Below, in pieces: positions 18,928 to 28,895 of a stretch of 64,000 nucleotides of DNA. Under the pieces are notes generated by a model, which had not been told where the DNA came from, made no database searches, and saw only the letters and a list, made by a program, of their open reading frames with translations. How positions within the stretch are numbered: position 1 is the first letter of the stretch; every line of letters starts with the position of its first letter. The position numbers were made by a program, and so were the translations under genes. Origin of the DNA: CALOCN01 sp942491735 (GTDB lineage Bacteria; Eisenbacteria; RBG-16-71-46; JABDJR01); the NCBI GenBank assembly GCA_942491735.1, contig CALOCN010000014.1, positions 124,001-188,000 of the forward strand. Direction: 5' to 3'.

Positions 18928-20670
18928 ATGCGCCACCCAGTCCGGTTTGCCTGCCTGCTGATCCATCTCGCCACGAGCGCGTGGGCGGATGGGGTGCCCT
19001 CGTTCGTGGTCGATTACGGCCCCGACCCGCTGCGGCCCGACGAAGTCGAGTACATCGACCGGAACATGCGCCTGGTCCTGGAGTGGATGACCCAGGTGGA
19101 CGCCCCCAACCTCTCCGTTCCCGGCCTGGTCTACGTGGATCTTCCCGGGGCACCGCACGACTGGCAGCACGAATGGTTGGATCTCATCCAGGGGACGGAG
19201 AGCGCGTTCCTGCACACCACCGACCCGGCCAGCGCGGTTGTGTTCCCGGAAGCCGGACAAACGGAACTGCGATGGCGACCCGACGCGCGTCTCGCCGCGG
19301 AGGATCCCGGCCGGTACCGCGTGTTGCGCTCCGACGGCGGGGATGCGTTCCTGCTGCGCGGGATCACCGGGTCCCCGGCCTGGACGGATCAGGGAACGGT
19401 GGCCTCGGTGGACTATGTCTATCGGATCGAGACGTTGCGACCGGACGACACCGCGATGGAGTACTCGGGCCCCCTTGCCTACACTCCGTCCGCAGACCCC
19501 GGCCCGGCGTTCTGGTCCGGCGGGTGGAAGTTGGAACCGGCCGGGGGCGACAGTGCCCGGCTTCTGGTCGTTCTGGATGCGTCGCGGGATGCGGCCGGAT
19601 ACACGGCCGAGCTCCTGATCGATCTCGATCGGGACAATGTCTGGGATGAACCGGGGGAGCGAGTGCCGGCACGAAAGCGTCCCCGTCACCCCGGGTTCGT
19701 GGTGACGCTGCAGGTCCCCCGATACCGGCAGGGCGGCATCCCCTACCGGTTCCGGATCACCGACCCGGAGCAGATCGTGCGGGACGTCCCGGAACGGGGA
19801 GCTTTCATCACCAGCCCCAACAACCGGGTGGGCTCGGACGACTTCGCCCATTACTACACCGATCCCGGGCATCCCGAGGTGCGGGCCATGCTGGTGGCCA
19901 AGGCGCGGTCGCGGCTCGAGCTGGGGAGCGACGGGATCTTCGGTGACAACGCGAACCTGCGTCTGAAAGCCTGGGCGGTGGACGCGTTCCCCATGGATTA
20001 CGACGCCGCGCGTTACGAGAACGACATGATGGAACTGTTGGGGGTAGTGGCCGAGGCGATTGGCCCCGCTCCGCTGATCGTCAACGGGCTTCTGGGTCCC
20101 GAGTCGTTGCCCATTCTGGGTCCGACCCATGGGGCGATGTGCGAGGGGTTCGCCTACGTGGCGGGCTCCGGGGTCAAGACCGGGGCGGCCTGGGTACGCG
20201 ATCTGACCACGGTGCTCCGGGCCGAGCAGGAGCACGTGGGGAAACGGGTGCTGGTCCTGTCCGTGGTCCCGGACGCGGACCCCGAGGCCCGGTTGTACGC
20301 CCTGGCCTCGTTCCTCCTCGCCCTGGGAGATGATGCGCTCTTCGCCAACAGCGACCGGCTCAACCGGGGACTGGTCACCTTTGCCGAGCAGCATCTGGAT
20401 CTGGGAGCGCCGATGGAAACCCTGGCCCCGTTCGTTCCGGGTGAATCCGTCACGGCGCCGGTGACACGTGCCTTCGAGCGGGGATGGATCCTGGTGAATC
20501 CCCTGCCGGAGACGACGGTCACCGTTTCTGCTCCCGGAGTCCACCGGGTCCGGGTCGATCCGCACAGTTTCCAGGACGGCGGCGCGGTGTGGACGGAGCC
20601 GGTCTCCGGCGTCAACCTGCCCCCGGGTTCGGCGGCCATCCTGTTGCCTGCCGCATTGCCTCGGCCTTGA
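18928..20670 (+). CDS. Secreted putative glycoside hydrolase-like protein
   Basis: 580 residues from the ATG at 18928, with a signal peptide (MRHPVRFACLLIHLATSAWA). It begins PSFVVDYGPDPL and contains a TIM-barrel-like middle: VPERGAFITSPNNRVG, YYTDPGHPEVRAMLVAKA, DGIFGDNANL and GPTHGAMCEGFAYV. Acidic residues at the ends of predicted strands (DGIFGDN, MCEGF) are positioned as in the putative glycoside hydrolases of the GHL15/DUF4015 type. A fibronectin-like insert (residues ~120-230) and a C-terminal beta domain flank it. Function is inferred from fold-level resemblance only. Confidence 0.65.
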   Translation: MRHPVRFACLLIHLATSAWADGVPSFVVDYGPDPLRPDEVEYIDRNMRLVLEWMTQVDAPNLSVPGLVYVDLPGAPHDWQHEWLDLIQGTESAFLHTTDPASAVVFPEAGQTELRWRPDARLAAEDPGRYRVLRSDGGDAFLLRGITGSPAWTDQGTVASVDYVYRIETLRPDDTAMEYSGPLAYTPSADPGPAFWSGGWKLEPAGGDSARLLVVLDASRDAAGYTAELLIDLDRDNVWDEPGERVPARKRPRHPGFVVTLQVPRYRQGGIPYRFRITDPEQIVRDVPERGAFITSPNNRVGSDDFAHYYTDPGHPEVRAMLVAKARSRLELGSDGIFGDNANLRLKAWAVDAFPMDYDAARYENDMMELLGVVAEAIGPAPLIVNGLLGPESLPILGPTHGAMCEGFAYVAGSGVKTGAAWVRDLTTVLRAEQEHVGKRVLVLSVVPDADPEARLYALASFLLALGDDALFANSDRLNRGLVTFAEQHLDLGAPMETLAPFVPGESVTAPVTRAFERGWILVNPLPETTVTVSAPGVHRVRVDPHSFQDGGAVWTEPVSGVNLPPGSAAILLPAALPRP

Positions 20671-20718
20671 CCCCAATAGGGCAATGCCTATGCTAGGCTG
20701 ACCCGGGGTGGTACCAAT

Positions 20719-23700
20719 ATGAATCCTATTCTAGTAATCAGCGCGGTCGTAGCTGTTGCCTTCCTGGTCCGGTGGCTCTGGCGGAGTCGTTCGAACCGCG
20801 AAGAGCCCCGCGTTGTCGCCGCGCTTCCCACCGGGACTCCGGATCTGGGATCCCTCTATGCCGTGGTCGAGAATCTGGTCGAGGCCTTTGACCGGTCGCC
20901 GGATCCGCGCGTGCTCCTCGACGAGCCCCGCTTCCATGACGGGGTGAACCTGCTCAACGGCAACGGCTACAGCGATGCCGACCTCATGAAGTTCTACCGC
21001 GGAGACAACGCGATCATCGCCTGTCTGGCGCTGGAGACCATGGTGCAGCGGGGGGAAATCACGGAGGTGCCGGTCGGTACGGGCATCCTCGATGTTGTTT
21101 CAACCATGCCGCACTGGACCCGGTACTTCGCCCTGCGCGCCGCGGACCAGTGCACCCCGGCCGATCAGCCCCTGATGGGTTTCTTCCTGAGCCGGATGGA
21201 GCGATGGGATGATCGCTTCTCGGAGGAGTTTGCCCGGGACTTCTTCCGCGCCCGGCTGGAGAAGGGGGAAACTCCGACCTTTGCCGGTGCCCTCGAGTCG
21301 CTCTCTGAACCCCAGCTCAAGAACGTGACCCGGGCCCTGGAGCACTTCGGCGAAGCGGTGCCGGAAGCGTTGCGCCAGGAGTTCGAGGAGTGGTCCCGTT
21401 CACGGATCGATCTCGATGCGCTCTCCGCGGTGGGGCGTGTCCACGACGGCCGGGAAGGCACCCGCGACGGGAACGTCATCGAGACCCCGGCCATCGAGCG
21501 CAACGTGGGGCGGATCCTCCAGCTCTTTGATCGGACGCCGCCCCGATCCGTCCTGATGGTCGGCGAGTCCGGTGTCGGCAAGTCCGCCACCGTGCGCGCG
21601 CTGACCGCGCGTCTGCTCGCGGACGGCTGGCTGGTCTTCGAGGCCGGCTATACGGAGATGATGGCCGGCACCGCCTTCCGGGGTGAGCTGGAAGGGCGGG
21701 TTCGCGACCTCGTGCAGCAGCTCTCGGGCAAGCCCAAGGCGGTGTGGGTCATTCCCGAGTTCCATCTGCTGCAGTGGGCCGGCCGTCACGAACAGAGCCC
21801 GGTCAGCGTTCTTGATCTCGTCTTTCCCGCGATTCGTTCCGGGGACCTGCGGGTGCTGGGCGAGGTGCGGGCCGATGCCTACGAACGGCTGGTCATCCAG
21901 AAGCCGCAGATCCAGAGTGGATTCGAGTCGGTGCGGGTCGAGGCGGCCAGCGCGTCGCAGACCCTGGACATCGCCAGACAGTGGGCCGCCGGACAACCGG
22001 TCGCGGGGGCGGATACCCTGGCTTCCCCCGAGGTGCTGAGCGAGGCCTGGAACCTGGCCCAGCAGTTCCTCGGTCAGGCCGCCCCCGGAAACCTGCTCGA
22101 GTTGCTGGACTTTTCCCACAAGCAACTATTGGGAGCGGCGGCCGAGACCGAGCGCTCCATGACGGTAGACGACCTCTATGCGAGCCTCACCACCCTCACC
22201 GGTCTGCCCCGGAGCGTTCTCGACGACCGGGAACAACTCAACCTGGGCGGCCTGCGGGACCTGTTCGCCAGGCGCGTCCTGGGGCAGAACGAGGCGGTGA
22301 CCTGCCTGGTGGAACGGGTGGCCATGATCAAGGCGGGGATGACCGATCCCACCCGGCCGCTGGGGGTGTTCCTGTTCGCCGGACCCACCGGAACCGGGAA
22401 GACCGAGATCGCCAAGACCCTCAGCGAGTTTCTCTTCGGGTCGTCCAAGCGCATGATCCGGTTGGACATGAGCGAGCTCCAGACCCCGGAGTCGATCAGC
22501 CGGTTGGTTGGGGACGGTCACGGGGAAACCGAAGGCGCCCTGGTGCATCAGATCCGCAAGCAACCCTTCTCGGTGGTGCTGTTGGACGAGTTCGAGAAGG
22601 CGCATCCCAACGTCTGGGATCTGTTCCTGCAGGTTTTCGACGACGGACGACTGACCGATCGCCAGGGCAACGTGGCCGACTTCCGTCACGCCATCATCAT
22701 TCTCACCTCCAATCTGGGCGGGGTGATTCCCAGCGGCACCTCGCTGGGCTTCACCGGTGGCAGCGACGGGTTCAGCCCCGGCGCGGTGGAGCGTGCGGTG
22801 GGGCAGGCGTTCCGCAAGGAGTTCCTCAACCGCATCGACCGGATCGTGGTGTTCCGCCCGTTCTCGCGGGAGATCATGCGGTCCATCCTGCAGAAGGAGA
22901 TTGCCGCCACCGAGCGCCGGCGTGGCCTGCGCAACCGGGACTGGGCGGTGGAGTGGGACGAGAGCGCGGTGGATTTTCTCCTCGACCGGGGGTTCACCCC
23001 GGATCTCGGCGCGCGCCCCCTCAAGCGGGTCATCGAGCGCTACTTCCTCTCCCCCCTGGCCCTGACCATCGTGGACCATCGGGTTCCGGAGGGGGATCAG
23101 TTCCTCTTTGTCCGCGCCGCGGGGGATCGTCTCCAGGTCGAGTTCGTGGATCCCAACGTGGCCGATACCGCGGCAGGGGGCGCGGTGGACGTGGAGACCG
23201 AGATCGCGCGCACCGGGGATGTCGAGGTGCGGAGCATCGCGTTGGATCCCCAGGGGACACCGGAAGAAGTGGGGCGGCTTCAGCCCGCCTTCACCGCCCT
23301 GCAAGAGCGTATCCAGGGAGCGGAGTGGCAGGAGAGCAAGGACACGGCGCTGCGCATGATGGCCGCGCCGGACTTCTGGGATTCGGATGATCGGTTTGCC
23401 ATCCTGGCCGAGGCGGAATACCGCGACCGCATCGAAAGCGGACTGGAACTGGCCGGGTCGCTCATGGGGCGCCTGGCCACGGAGGGTCGGGATCATGCGC
23501 CGCGCGATCTGGTGCGACGGCTGGCCGAGCGTCTCTATCTGCTGGATCGCGCCTGTCGCAGCCTGACCGGCTCCGAACCCCGGGACGCGTTCCTTCTCAT
23601 CGAGGCCGGAAGCGGCGTCGGCGAGGGCAGCGCCGAGGGGAATCGCTTCGCCGGCCGGTTGCGCGCGATGTACGAAGCGTGGGCGTCCCGACGCGGCATG

Positions 23701-24075
23701 CGTTGGACGGTGCTGGACGAGGGCCCTCCCCGCGGGCCGTACCGGATGCTCGCCGCGGTCTCCGGCTTCGGGGCCTATCAGATCCTTGCTTCCGAGACTG
23801 GATTGCACGTGTGGGAGTCGCCCGGGACTCGCGACGGAAGCTTCAACCGGGCGCAGGTCCGTATCCGCGCCCTGGGGCAGGGAGACGAGGGAGCGCGAAA
23901 CGACCGGGATCTCCAGGCCCAGGCGCATCGTGCGCTGCAGGACGACGAGGACCGGCGGACGGTGGTTCGACGCTATCGGTCCGAGCCGTCTCCGTTGGTG
24001 CGGGACGGGGTTGGAGGGTGGCGGACGGGGAACCTGGAGCGGGTGCTGGGCGGGGACTTTGATCTGATGGGCTGA
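20719..24075 (+). CDS. Two-domain AAA+ (ClpA/B-like) ATPase fused to a release-factor-2-like domain lacking GGQ
   Basis: 1118 residues. An N-terminal membrane anchor (ILVISAVVAVAFLVRWLW) leads into a helical domain. AAA module 1 has Walker A GESGVGKSA near 281 and a degenerate Walker B (VWVIPEF). AAA module 2 is canonical: GPTGTGKTE near 555, VVLLDEFEKAH near 618, and a C-terminal D2-small domain (FTPDLGARPLKRVIE). From ~834 the protein resembles RF2: PDFWDSDD, then DAFLLIEAGSG near 955, RAMYEAWASRRGM, YQILASETGLHVW, and at the very end VRRYRSEPSPLVRD...RTGNLERVLGGDFD. The GGQ segment that should lie between the last two blocks is absent. It cannot be a working peptidyl-tRNA hydrolase and may instead tether to ribosomes. 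Confidence 0.88.
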   Translation: MNPILVISAVVAVAFLVRWLWRSRSNREEPRVVAALPTGTPDLGSLYAVVENLVEAFDRSPDPRVLLDEPRFHDGVNLLNGNGYSDADLMKFYRGDNAIIACLALETMVQRGEITEVPVGTGILDVVSTMPHWTRYFALRAADQCTPADQPLMGFFLSRMERWDDRFSEEFARDFFRARLEKGETPTFAGALESLSEPQLKNVTRALEHFGEAVPEALRQEFEEWSRSRIDLDALSAVGRVHDGREGTRDGNVIETPAIERNVGRILQLFDRTPPRSVLMVGESGVGKSATVRALTARLLADGWLVFEAGYTEMMAGTAFRGELEGRVRDLVQQLSGKPKAVWVIPEFHLLQWAGRHEQSPVSVLDLVFPAIRSGDLRVLGEVRADAYERLVIQKPQIQSGFESVRVEAASASQTLDIARQWAAGQPVAGADTLASPEVLSEAWNLAQQFLGQAAPGNLLELLDFSHKQLLGAAAETERSMTVDDLYASLTTLTGLPRSVLDDREQLNLGGLRDLFARRVLGQNEAVTCLVERVAMIKAGMTDPTRPLGVFLFAGPTGTGKTEIAKTLSEFLFGSSKRMIRLDMSELQTPESISRLVGDGHGETEGALVHQIRKQPFSVVLLDEFEKAHPNVWDLFLQVFDDGRLTDRQGNVADFRHAIIILTSNLGGVIPSGTSLGFTGGSDGFSPGAVERAVGQAFRKEFLNRIDRIVVFRPFSREIMRSILQKEIAATERRRGLRNRDWAVEWDESAVDFLLDRGFTPDLGARPLKRVIERYFLSPLALTIVDHRVPEGDQFLFVRAAGDRLQVEFVDPNVADTAAGGAVDVETEIARTGDVEVRSIALDPQGTPEEVGRLQPAFTALQERIQGAEWQESKDTALRMMAAPDFWDSDDRFAILAEAEYRDRIESGLELAGSLMGRLATEGRDHAPRDLVRRLAERLYLLDRACRSLTGSEPRDAFLLIEAGSGVGEGSAEGNRFAGRLRAMYEAWASRRGMRWTVLDEGPPRGPYRMLAAVSGFGAYQILASETGLHVWESPGTRDGSFNRAQVRIRALGQGDEGARNDRDLQAQAHRALQDDEDRRTVVRRYRSEPSPLVRDGVGGWRTGNLERVLGGDFDLMG

Positions 24076-24131
24076 GTGGGCGTTTGGTGGTTTGGCGTCT
24101 CAGGGGACGGTCTTCTGTGAGGAGTCCAAGG

Positions 24132-25112
24132 ATGCGGAAGAGAAGCAGTCGAAGTTGGGTTGGAACGGTGCTGGCGCTCCTGGTCGTGTCATCGCCCGCT
24201 ATCGGGGGGGACGCGCCCGTTGACGATGACGTTGCGCGCACGGACGTGCGGATCACCTCTGCCGATGACCTGTCCCTGTTCGTGCGCCAGTACGGCGAGG
24301 GGGACACGCCGATCGTCCTCCTTACCGGCGGGCCGGGCTACTCGGGTGACTACTTCGAAGAGGTGGCCCTGCGGTTTGGCAAGCAACATCGCGTCATCCT
24401 GCCGGACCAGCGCGGCACCGGGCGTAGTGTGATCAATCCGTGGGACGCCGCGCGGGTCACCATCGAAGCGAGCGTCGCCGATGTGGAGGCGTTGCGGGCG
24501 CACAGCGGCGCCGAGCAGATCATCCTGGTCGGGCATTCGTGGGGTGGCGTGTTGGCGCTGGCCTACGCGGCCGATCACGGGCAGCACGTACGCGCCCTGG
24601 TACTGATCGGTTCCGGCGGGGCGACCTCCAGCTGGAACATGCGGTACTCGCAGAACCTCGTGGCGGCCCTCAACCAGGACGACATGACCGCCCTGTTCCA
24701 GGCGCAGGGGCTCATGGCGACGGACCCGGATGCGGCGTTGGTGGCAATGATCCGCGCCACGGCACCGGCCATGATCCTGGACCGTGAACTCGCATTCCGC
24801 TCCGCGGACGAGTACTCCGGTCCGGCGATGCTGACCCCGGCCGTTACGTTGACCATGCAGGGTTGGCTGATGGGGTACGACCTTGGTGATGGTCTGGGCA
24901 CCCTCGATGCGCCGGTGCTCATCGTCCAGGGCGCTCGGGACCCGATCGGCGAGGAAACAGCGCGTGAGACCGCCGGCATCTTCTCGCGCAGCGAAGTGCA
25001 CTTGATCGACAACGCGGCCCACGAACCGTACATGGAGCAGCCAGCAGCGTTCTACGGGATCGTCGAGCCGTTCCTGATGGAGCACGCGGGGAAGCCGAAG
25101 CCGGAGAAGTGA
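24132..25112 (+). CDS. Secreted alpha/beta hydrolase, proline iminopeptidase-like
   Basis: 326 residues from the ATG at 24132 (GGAG upstream), with a signal peptide ending SSPAIGG. The alpha/beta hydrolase core shows the oxyanion loop TGGPGYSGDY, DQRGTGRS, nucleophile elbow GHSWGG, acid GARDPIGEE and histidine NAAHEPY. The GGPGYSG and DQRGTGRS pair is typical of S33 proline iminopeptidases, which remove N-terminal proline from peptides. Other S33 hydrolases share it, so the substrate is uncertain. The gene converges on the histidine kinase gene with a nine-base gap. Confidence 0.88.
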   Translation: MRKRSSRSWVGTVLALLVVSSPAIGGDAPVDDDVARTDVRITSADDLSLFVRQYGEGDTPIVLLTGGPGYSGDYFEEVALRFGKQHRVILPDQRGTGRSVINPWDAARVTIEASVADVEALRAHSGAEQIILVGHSWGGVLALAYAADHGQHVRALVLIGSGGATSSWNMRYSQNLVAALNQDDMTALFQAQGLMATDPDAALVAMIRATAPAMILDRELAFRSADEYSGPAMLTPAVTLTMQGWLMGYDLGDGLGTLDAPVLIVQGARDPIGEETARETAGIFSRSEVHLIDNAAHEPYMEQPAAFYGIVEPFLMEHAGKPKPEK

Positions 25113-25121
25113 ACCCGCGGG

Positions 25122-26819
25122 CTAGGAAGACGCCGGAAGCTCCAGCCGAAAGCACGCTCCCGGGCCTATGGGAGTTTCCAGGGTGAGGTCGCCCCGCATG
25201 TCGCGCGCCAGGCCACTTGAGATGGAAAGCCCCAGGCCGATCCCCGGATTCGGGTCCGTAGGGTCGCGATCGCCCCGGTCGAAGGGGGTGAAGATGGACT
25301 TGGCCAGCTCCTCGGATACTCCCGGCCCGTGATCGCGGACCTTCATGATGAGCGACCCATCGTGCAACTGAACGCTCAGGTCCACCTTGGACTTCGACCC
25401 GTTACGGCCGTACTTCCCTGCATTGTCGACAAGGTTGGAGAGCACCTGGGCGATGGACTCGGGATCGACCTCGAGTGGGCTCGACCCGGGAGGATCACAC
25501 TGTACGTTGAGGGTGAAGCCGGAAGCCTCGGCTTGGCGGTGCAACGGCGGTGTCACGCGGGCGAGGAGGGTGTCGAGGGTCAGCTGCCGCACACGCGGCG
25601 TTCCTCCTTGCTGTTCCAGACGCGCATGGGTCAACACGTTCTCGACCATCGCGGAGAGTCGTTCCGACTCGTCCTTTAGGGTCTCGAGGTACTGCTGTTG
25701 CTGCCCCTTTTCCGGGACCATTCCGCCGGCCAGCATCTCCGAGTACATCCTGAACGTGGTCAAGGGTGTGCGCAGCTCGTGGGTCACCGCGGAGACAAAC
25801 TGCCGCCGCCGTTCGCTCAGCTGGACGCTCTGGTGTAGCGTGAAGCCCACCGCCAACGACGCCACCATGGCCAGGAGCCAGGCCAGACCCAGGGTGGTGC
25901 GGGCTGGGGTCAGCGCGGCGGGAATGGGAGGAGACGGTGGAGAGGCGATCAGGGCAACCGGTAGGTTCGCCAGGGAGCCTCGCGTGGGGTCAACCTCGGG
26001 CGACTTGGGCAGAACCCGGACCAACTCCACGTCGGCCAACAGGGGACCCGTCTCGTTCAGGAGACTGTCCTTCAGTTTGGACCAGTCGACAAAGAAACCC
26101 TGAAACACCCTGCCGTCGCCGATCTCGACCCGCCGCACGAAGACCAGTTCGTAGTCCTCTCCCCCGGCTGGATGCGGGAGCCACACGGGGATCAACTGCC
26201 CTACGTCGACCGGAACCCCGTCGGTCCAGGCGGACCCGGGAGCCGGGGGCACGGAACAGAAGGCACGCGCGTCGTACTCGGTCTGCCTTCCATCCGACTG
26301 CGATGCGGACGGCGTGGAGGGGTTGGCAGGCTCTGTCGCGGGGGGCGACTCGGCCAGATCAATAGCGCCCCGAATCTGCTCCAGATCGAGGTACACCGCG
26401 CGCCGGTCCAACTCCTGTTCCTTGGATGCCAGCTGGGCCAATGTGACCGGTAGCTCCGCCAGGTTGGGTAGGGTACCCGGGGCCTGGGGAGAGGTCACCC
26501 CGTTCACATCGAGCTGGAAGTGCAGCGGGATCAGGCTGGACTCGAACGACAGCAGCGGTGAACTCCGGGCGGTTTCGCCTTCGACATACGGCAGGTAGTC
26601 CGAGTAGGGCCGGGCGGCCTCACGCCCAAGGAAGATCGAAAGCCAGGAGTCCATCCGCCACAACGCGGCCTGTTGCATCTCCTGGTGACGGGCCGCCGCG
26701 GTGGCCTGAAGCTCGGCCCGCTCAAGCCGCAGCATGGTGATCGTGACCCAGCCCATGGCCACGGCCACCGCCAGCGAACACACGGCAAAGACCAGCCACG
26801 AGCGACGCGGCGCTCTCAT
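25122..26819 (-). CDS. Sensor histidine kinase
   Basis: 565 residues from the ATG at 26819, which overlaps the response regulator stop (ATGA). Membrane helix 1 lies at residues ~10-32 (VFAVCSLAVAVAMGWVTI) and a large extracytoplasmic sensor domain runs to ~300. Helix 2 (LGLAWLLAMVASLAVGF) then leads to HisKA with the phospho-acceptor His in VTHELRTPL near 345. The HATPase domain carries NLVDNAGKYG, DHGPGVSEEL and a G2 box (IGLGLSIS). It autophosphorylates and passes phosphate to the adjacent OmpR-type regulator. The signal is unknown. The sensor domain is long and not a recognised PAS or Cache type. Confidence 0.92.
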   Translation of the reverse strand: MRAPRRSWLVFAVCSLAVAVAMGWVTITMLRLERAELQATAAARHQEMQQAALWRMDSWLSIFLGREAARPYSDYLPYVEGETARSSPLLSFESSLIPLHFQLDVNGVTSPQAPGTLPNLAELPVTLAQLASKEQELDRRAVYLDLEQIRGAIDLAESPPATEPANPSTPSASQSDGRQTEYDARAFCSVPPAPGSAWTDGVPVDVGQLIPVWLPHPAGGEDYELVFVRRVEIGDGRVFQGFFVDWSKLKDSLLNETGPLLADVELVRVLPKSPEVDPTRGSLANLPVALIASPPSPPIPAALTPARTTLGLAWLLAMVASLAVGFTLHQSVQLSERRRQFVSAVTHELRTPLTTFRMYSEMLAGGMVPEKGQQQQYLETLKDESERLSAMVENVLTHARLEQQGGTPRVRQLTLDTLLARVTPPLHRQAEASGFTLNVQCDPPGSSPLEVDPESIAQVLSNLVDNAGKYGRNGSKSKVDLSVQLHDGSLIMKVRDHGPGVSEELAKSIFTPFDRGDRDPTDPNPGIGLGLSISSGLARDMRGDLTLETPIGPGACFRLELPASS

Positions 26820-27517
26820 GACGTGCCCTCGGCGAACATGTAGCCCTTGTTGCGCACGGTGAGGATCCGCTCGGGCGAGGCCGGGTCCCGTTCCAGCTTC
26901 TCCCGGAGTCGACGGATATGCATGTCGACGGTGCGGGTCTCCAGTTCCCGGGTGCTGCCGCCCCACACATGTTGCAGGAGCTCCTTGCGATCGATGGGAC
27001 GGCCGGGATTCACCGCCAGATAGCGGATGATGTTGGCCTCGAGATCCGAGATGCGCAGCGTTGCCCCGTCGCGAACCACGATCTCCAGCCGCTCGAAGTC
27101 CACCGTCCGGTCACCGAAGGATAAGGACTGCACGTCGGTAGGCCGCTCGGCCGAGCGACGCAGCACAGCCTCGACCCGGGCCAGGAGCTCGGTGGCGCTG
27201 AACGGCTTGACCACATAGTCGTCGGCGCCTCCCTTGAGACCGCGCACACGGTCTTCTTCCGTCCCGCGCGCGGTGAGCATGATCACGGGAAGCCTGGGGC
27301 GCGCCTTGCGCAACTCCTGAAGAACCCGGAATCCCTCCATGCCGGGAAGCAGGACATCGAGAAGGACGAGGTCCGGAGCGTCGCTCAGCGCCGCCTCCAG
27401 ACCCCGATCCCCTCGATCGCACTCCACCACGGTGTAGCCGGTGAACTGGAGGGCATCGCACAGCCCGCGCCTGATGGCGACATCGTCCTCGATGACCAGA
27501 ATGACCGTGCGTGCCAA
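26816..27517 (-). CDS. OmpR/PhoB family response regulator
   Basis: 233 residues from a TTG at 27517, which has AGGAG eight bases upstream. The receiver domain has the acidic pair IEDD, phospho-acceptor Asp in LVLLDVLLPG, switch Thr in MLTARG and Lys in VVKPF. A winged-helix DNA-binding domain follows (SFGDRTVDFERLEI, ETRTVDMHIRRLREKLERD, TVRNKGYMF). It is the first gene of the pair with the histidine kinase and lies 34 bases downstream of the VWA gene, so all three are probably one operon. Confidence 0.94.
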   Translation of the reverse strand: MARTVILVIEDDVAIRRGLCDALQFTGYTVVECDRGDRGLEAALSDAPDLVLLDVLLPGMEGFRVLQELRKARPRLPVIMLTARGTEEDRVRGLKGGADDYVVKPFSATELLARVEAVLRRSAERPTDVQSLSFGDRTVDFERLEIVVRDGATLRISDLEANIIRYLAVNPGRPIDRKELLQHVWGGSTRELETRTVDMHIRRLREKLERDPASPERILTVRNKGYMFAEGTS

Positions 27518-27550
27518 CTTGACTACTCCTGGTTTCGGCTCATGGCCGGA

Positions 27551-28696
27551 TCAGCAACCGCCACCGCCGAGGCCGTTCCGGGTGGCTTGCTCACGGACCG
27601 CCTGCCGCATGGCCTCGCCGAGATCGCTCGTCGCGTACTGTTCGGAACGGACCCTCTTGATCAGCGCCTCGCGTTGCATGCTCAGCGTCTGGATCTCGGT
27701 CTGGATTGTCTCACGCTCGCGTCGCTTTTCGGCGACGTATCCGGCCAGGTCGTCGGTGCTCATCGACCGGAGCGGCTCCGCCAGGTCGTCGGTGGCAATG
27801 GAGGCAATATCGAAGCCCTCCTCCAGGGATGCGTCGACAAGATCCCAGGAGGCATTGGTGTACAGCGAGGTTCCCTTGGCCACGATACGGCTGCTGCACG
27901 ACTGAACGCCGAGGCGTGATGCGTTCCCGTCCTGGGCCACCTGGTTGGCGAGACCGGCCGCACCCTGGGGTCCATAGGGGACATAGGTCTGGTTCAAGCG
28001 CGCGTTCAGGGCCAGGAGCGGTTCGTCGTGCGGCGTTGGGATCTGGATCGTGGCAATGGAGGGATCGATCGCCGAGAAGGTCCCCGAACCCCGTCGCGCC
28101 ACGTCCGGCCAGAGCTCGACAACCGCCTGGCTGTGGTTCCCCGCGTACATCGCGTTGATGATGATGTCACGGTCCTGCGCCGCTTGCGCCGCGACCCGGT
28201 AATCGTAGTTGTCGACGTCCTGGTCGGCCGACTCGTTTCCGGCTACGAACAGGATGCGCACCGCGTCCTGCTCGGATGACCAGCTCATCTGTTCGACCGC
28301 GGTGGTGATGGCGCGGCCCACGTACTCCTCACCGCCCTCGATGGTGAGCGCCATCAGGCCGGCGTACACCGCATCCAGATCATTGGTCAGATCGGAATGC
28401 CGGACGATCCATCCCGCATCCCAGCCGCCCGCTTCCGTGCCAAACGTCAACAGGCCCACCCGCAGTTCGGGCGTGGGCTCCATCCGCGACAACTCGGCGA
28501 TGACATCCCAGACACGCGCGCGCGCGGCGTCGATCAGGTCTTCCATGCTCCCGGACGTGTCCAGGCAGATCACCACGTCCACGGAACGCGGCGCGTCACA
28601 TGGGTCGTCGCTCGTGGGCGTCGTCGCGTGCGACGACGAGGCGGTCAGGATGGCCAGCAAGGCCGGAACGGCAACCAGGATCAGCTTGTGTTTCAT
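27551..28696 (-). CDS. Secreted VWA-domain protein
   Basis: 381 residues from the ATG at 28696, with a signal peptide (HKLILVAVPALLAILTASSSHA). A von Willebrand A domain starts with VDVVICLDTSGSMEDL, giving the DxSxS metal site. A C-terminal coiled coil (ETIQTEIQTLSMQREALIKRV) ends in GLGGGGC. The domain normally binds protein ligands through a divalent ion. Being upstream of the two-component pair, it may feed the sensor's large periplasmic domain, but that is inference from position. Its upstream region (28697-28895) is the shared divergent promoter region with the barrel gene; I see no clear operator there. Confidence 0.87.
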   Translation of the reverse strand: MKHKLILVAVPALLAILTASSSHATTPTSDDPCDAPRSVDVVICLDTSGSMEDLIDAARARVWDVIAELSRMEPTPELRVGLLTFGTEAGGWDAGWIVRHSDLTNDLDAVYAGLMALTIEGGEEYVGRAITTAVEQMSWSSEQDAVRILFVAGNESADQDVDNYDYRVAAQAAQDRDIIINAMYAGNHSQAVVELWPDVARRGSGTFSAIDPSIATIQIPTPHDEPLLALNARLNQTYVPYGPQGAAGLANQVAQDGNASRLGVQSCSSRIVAKGTSLYTNASWDLVDASLEEGFDIASIATDDLAEPLRSMSTDDLAGYVAEKRRERETIQTEIQTLSMQREALIKRVRSEQYATSDLGEAMRQAVREQATRNGLGGGGC

Positions 28697-28895
28697 CTCA
28701 CGTGTCCTCCGTACGGTAATAGGTGGGCCCCTCACCGTTGATTGTGCCTTGAACACGCGGGATCGGATGTCACAGGAGTGTAACAAGGTTCACGCCACGC
28801 CTATTCATGCACCGGCAGCCGGATCAAGGAAGCCGCCCCTCGGTAGTAATCACGGTCATCGTGCCGCCCGGAACAAACTGCTACCCGAGGAGCCC

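Noticed and set aside
18877..20676. N-terminal extension of the deacetylase to 943 residues
   Set aside because: The extra 600 residues are antisense to the glycoside-hydrolase-like gene, and the family N-terminus begins exactly at 18876.
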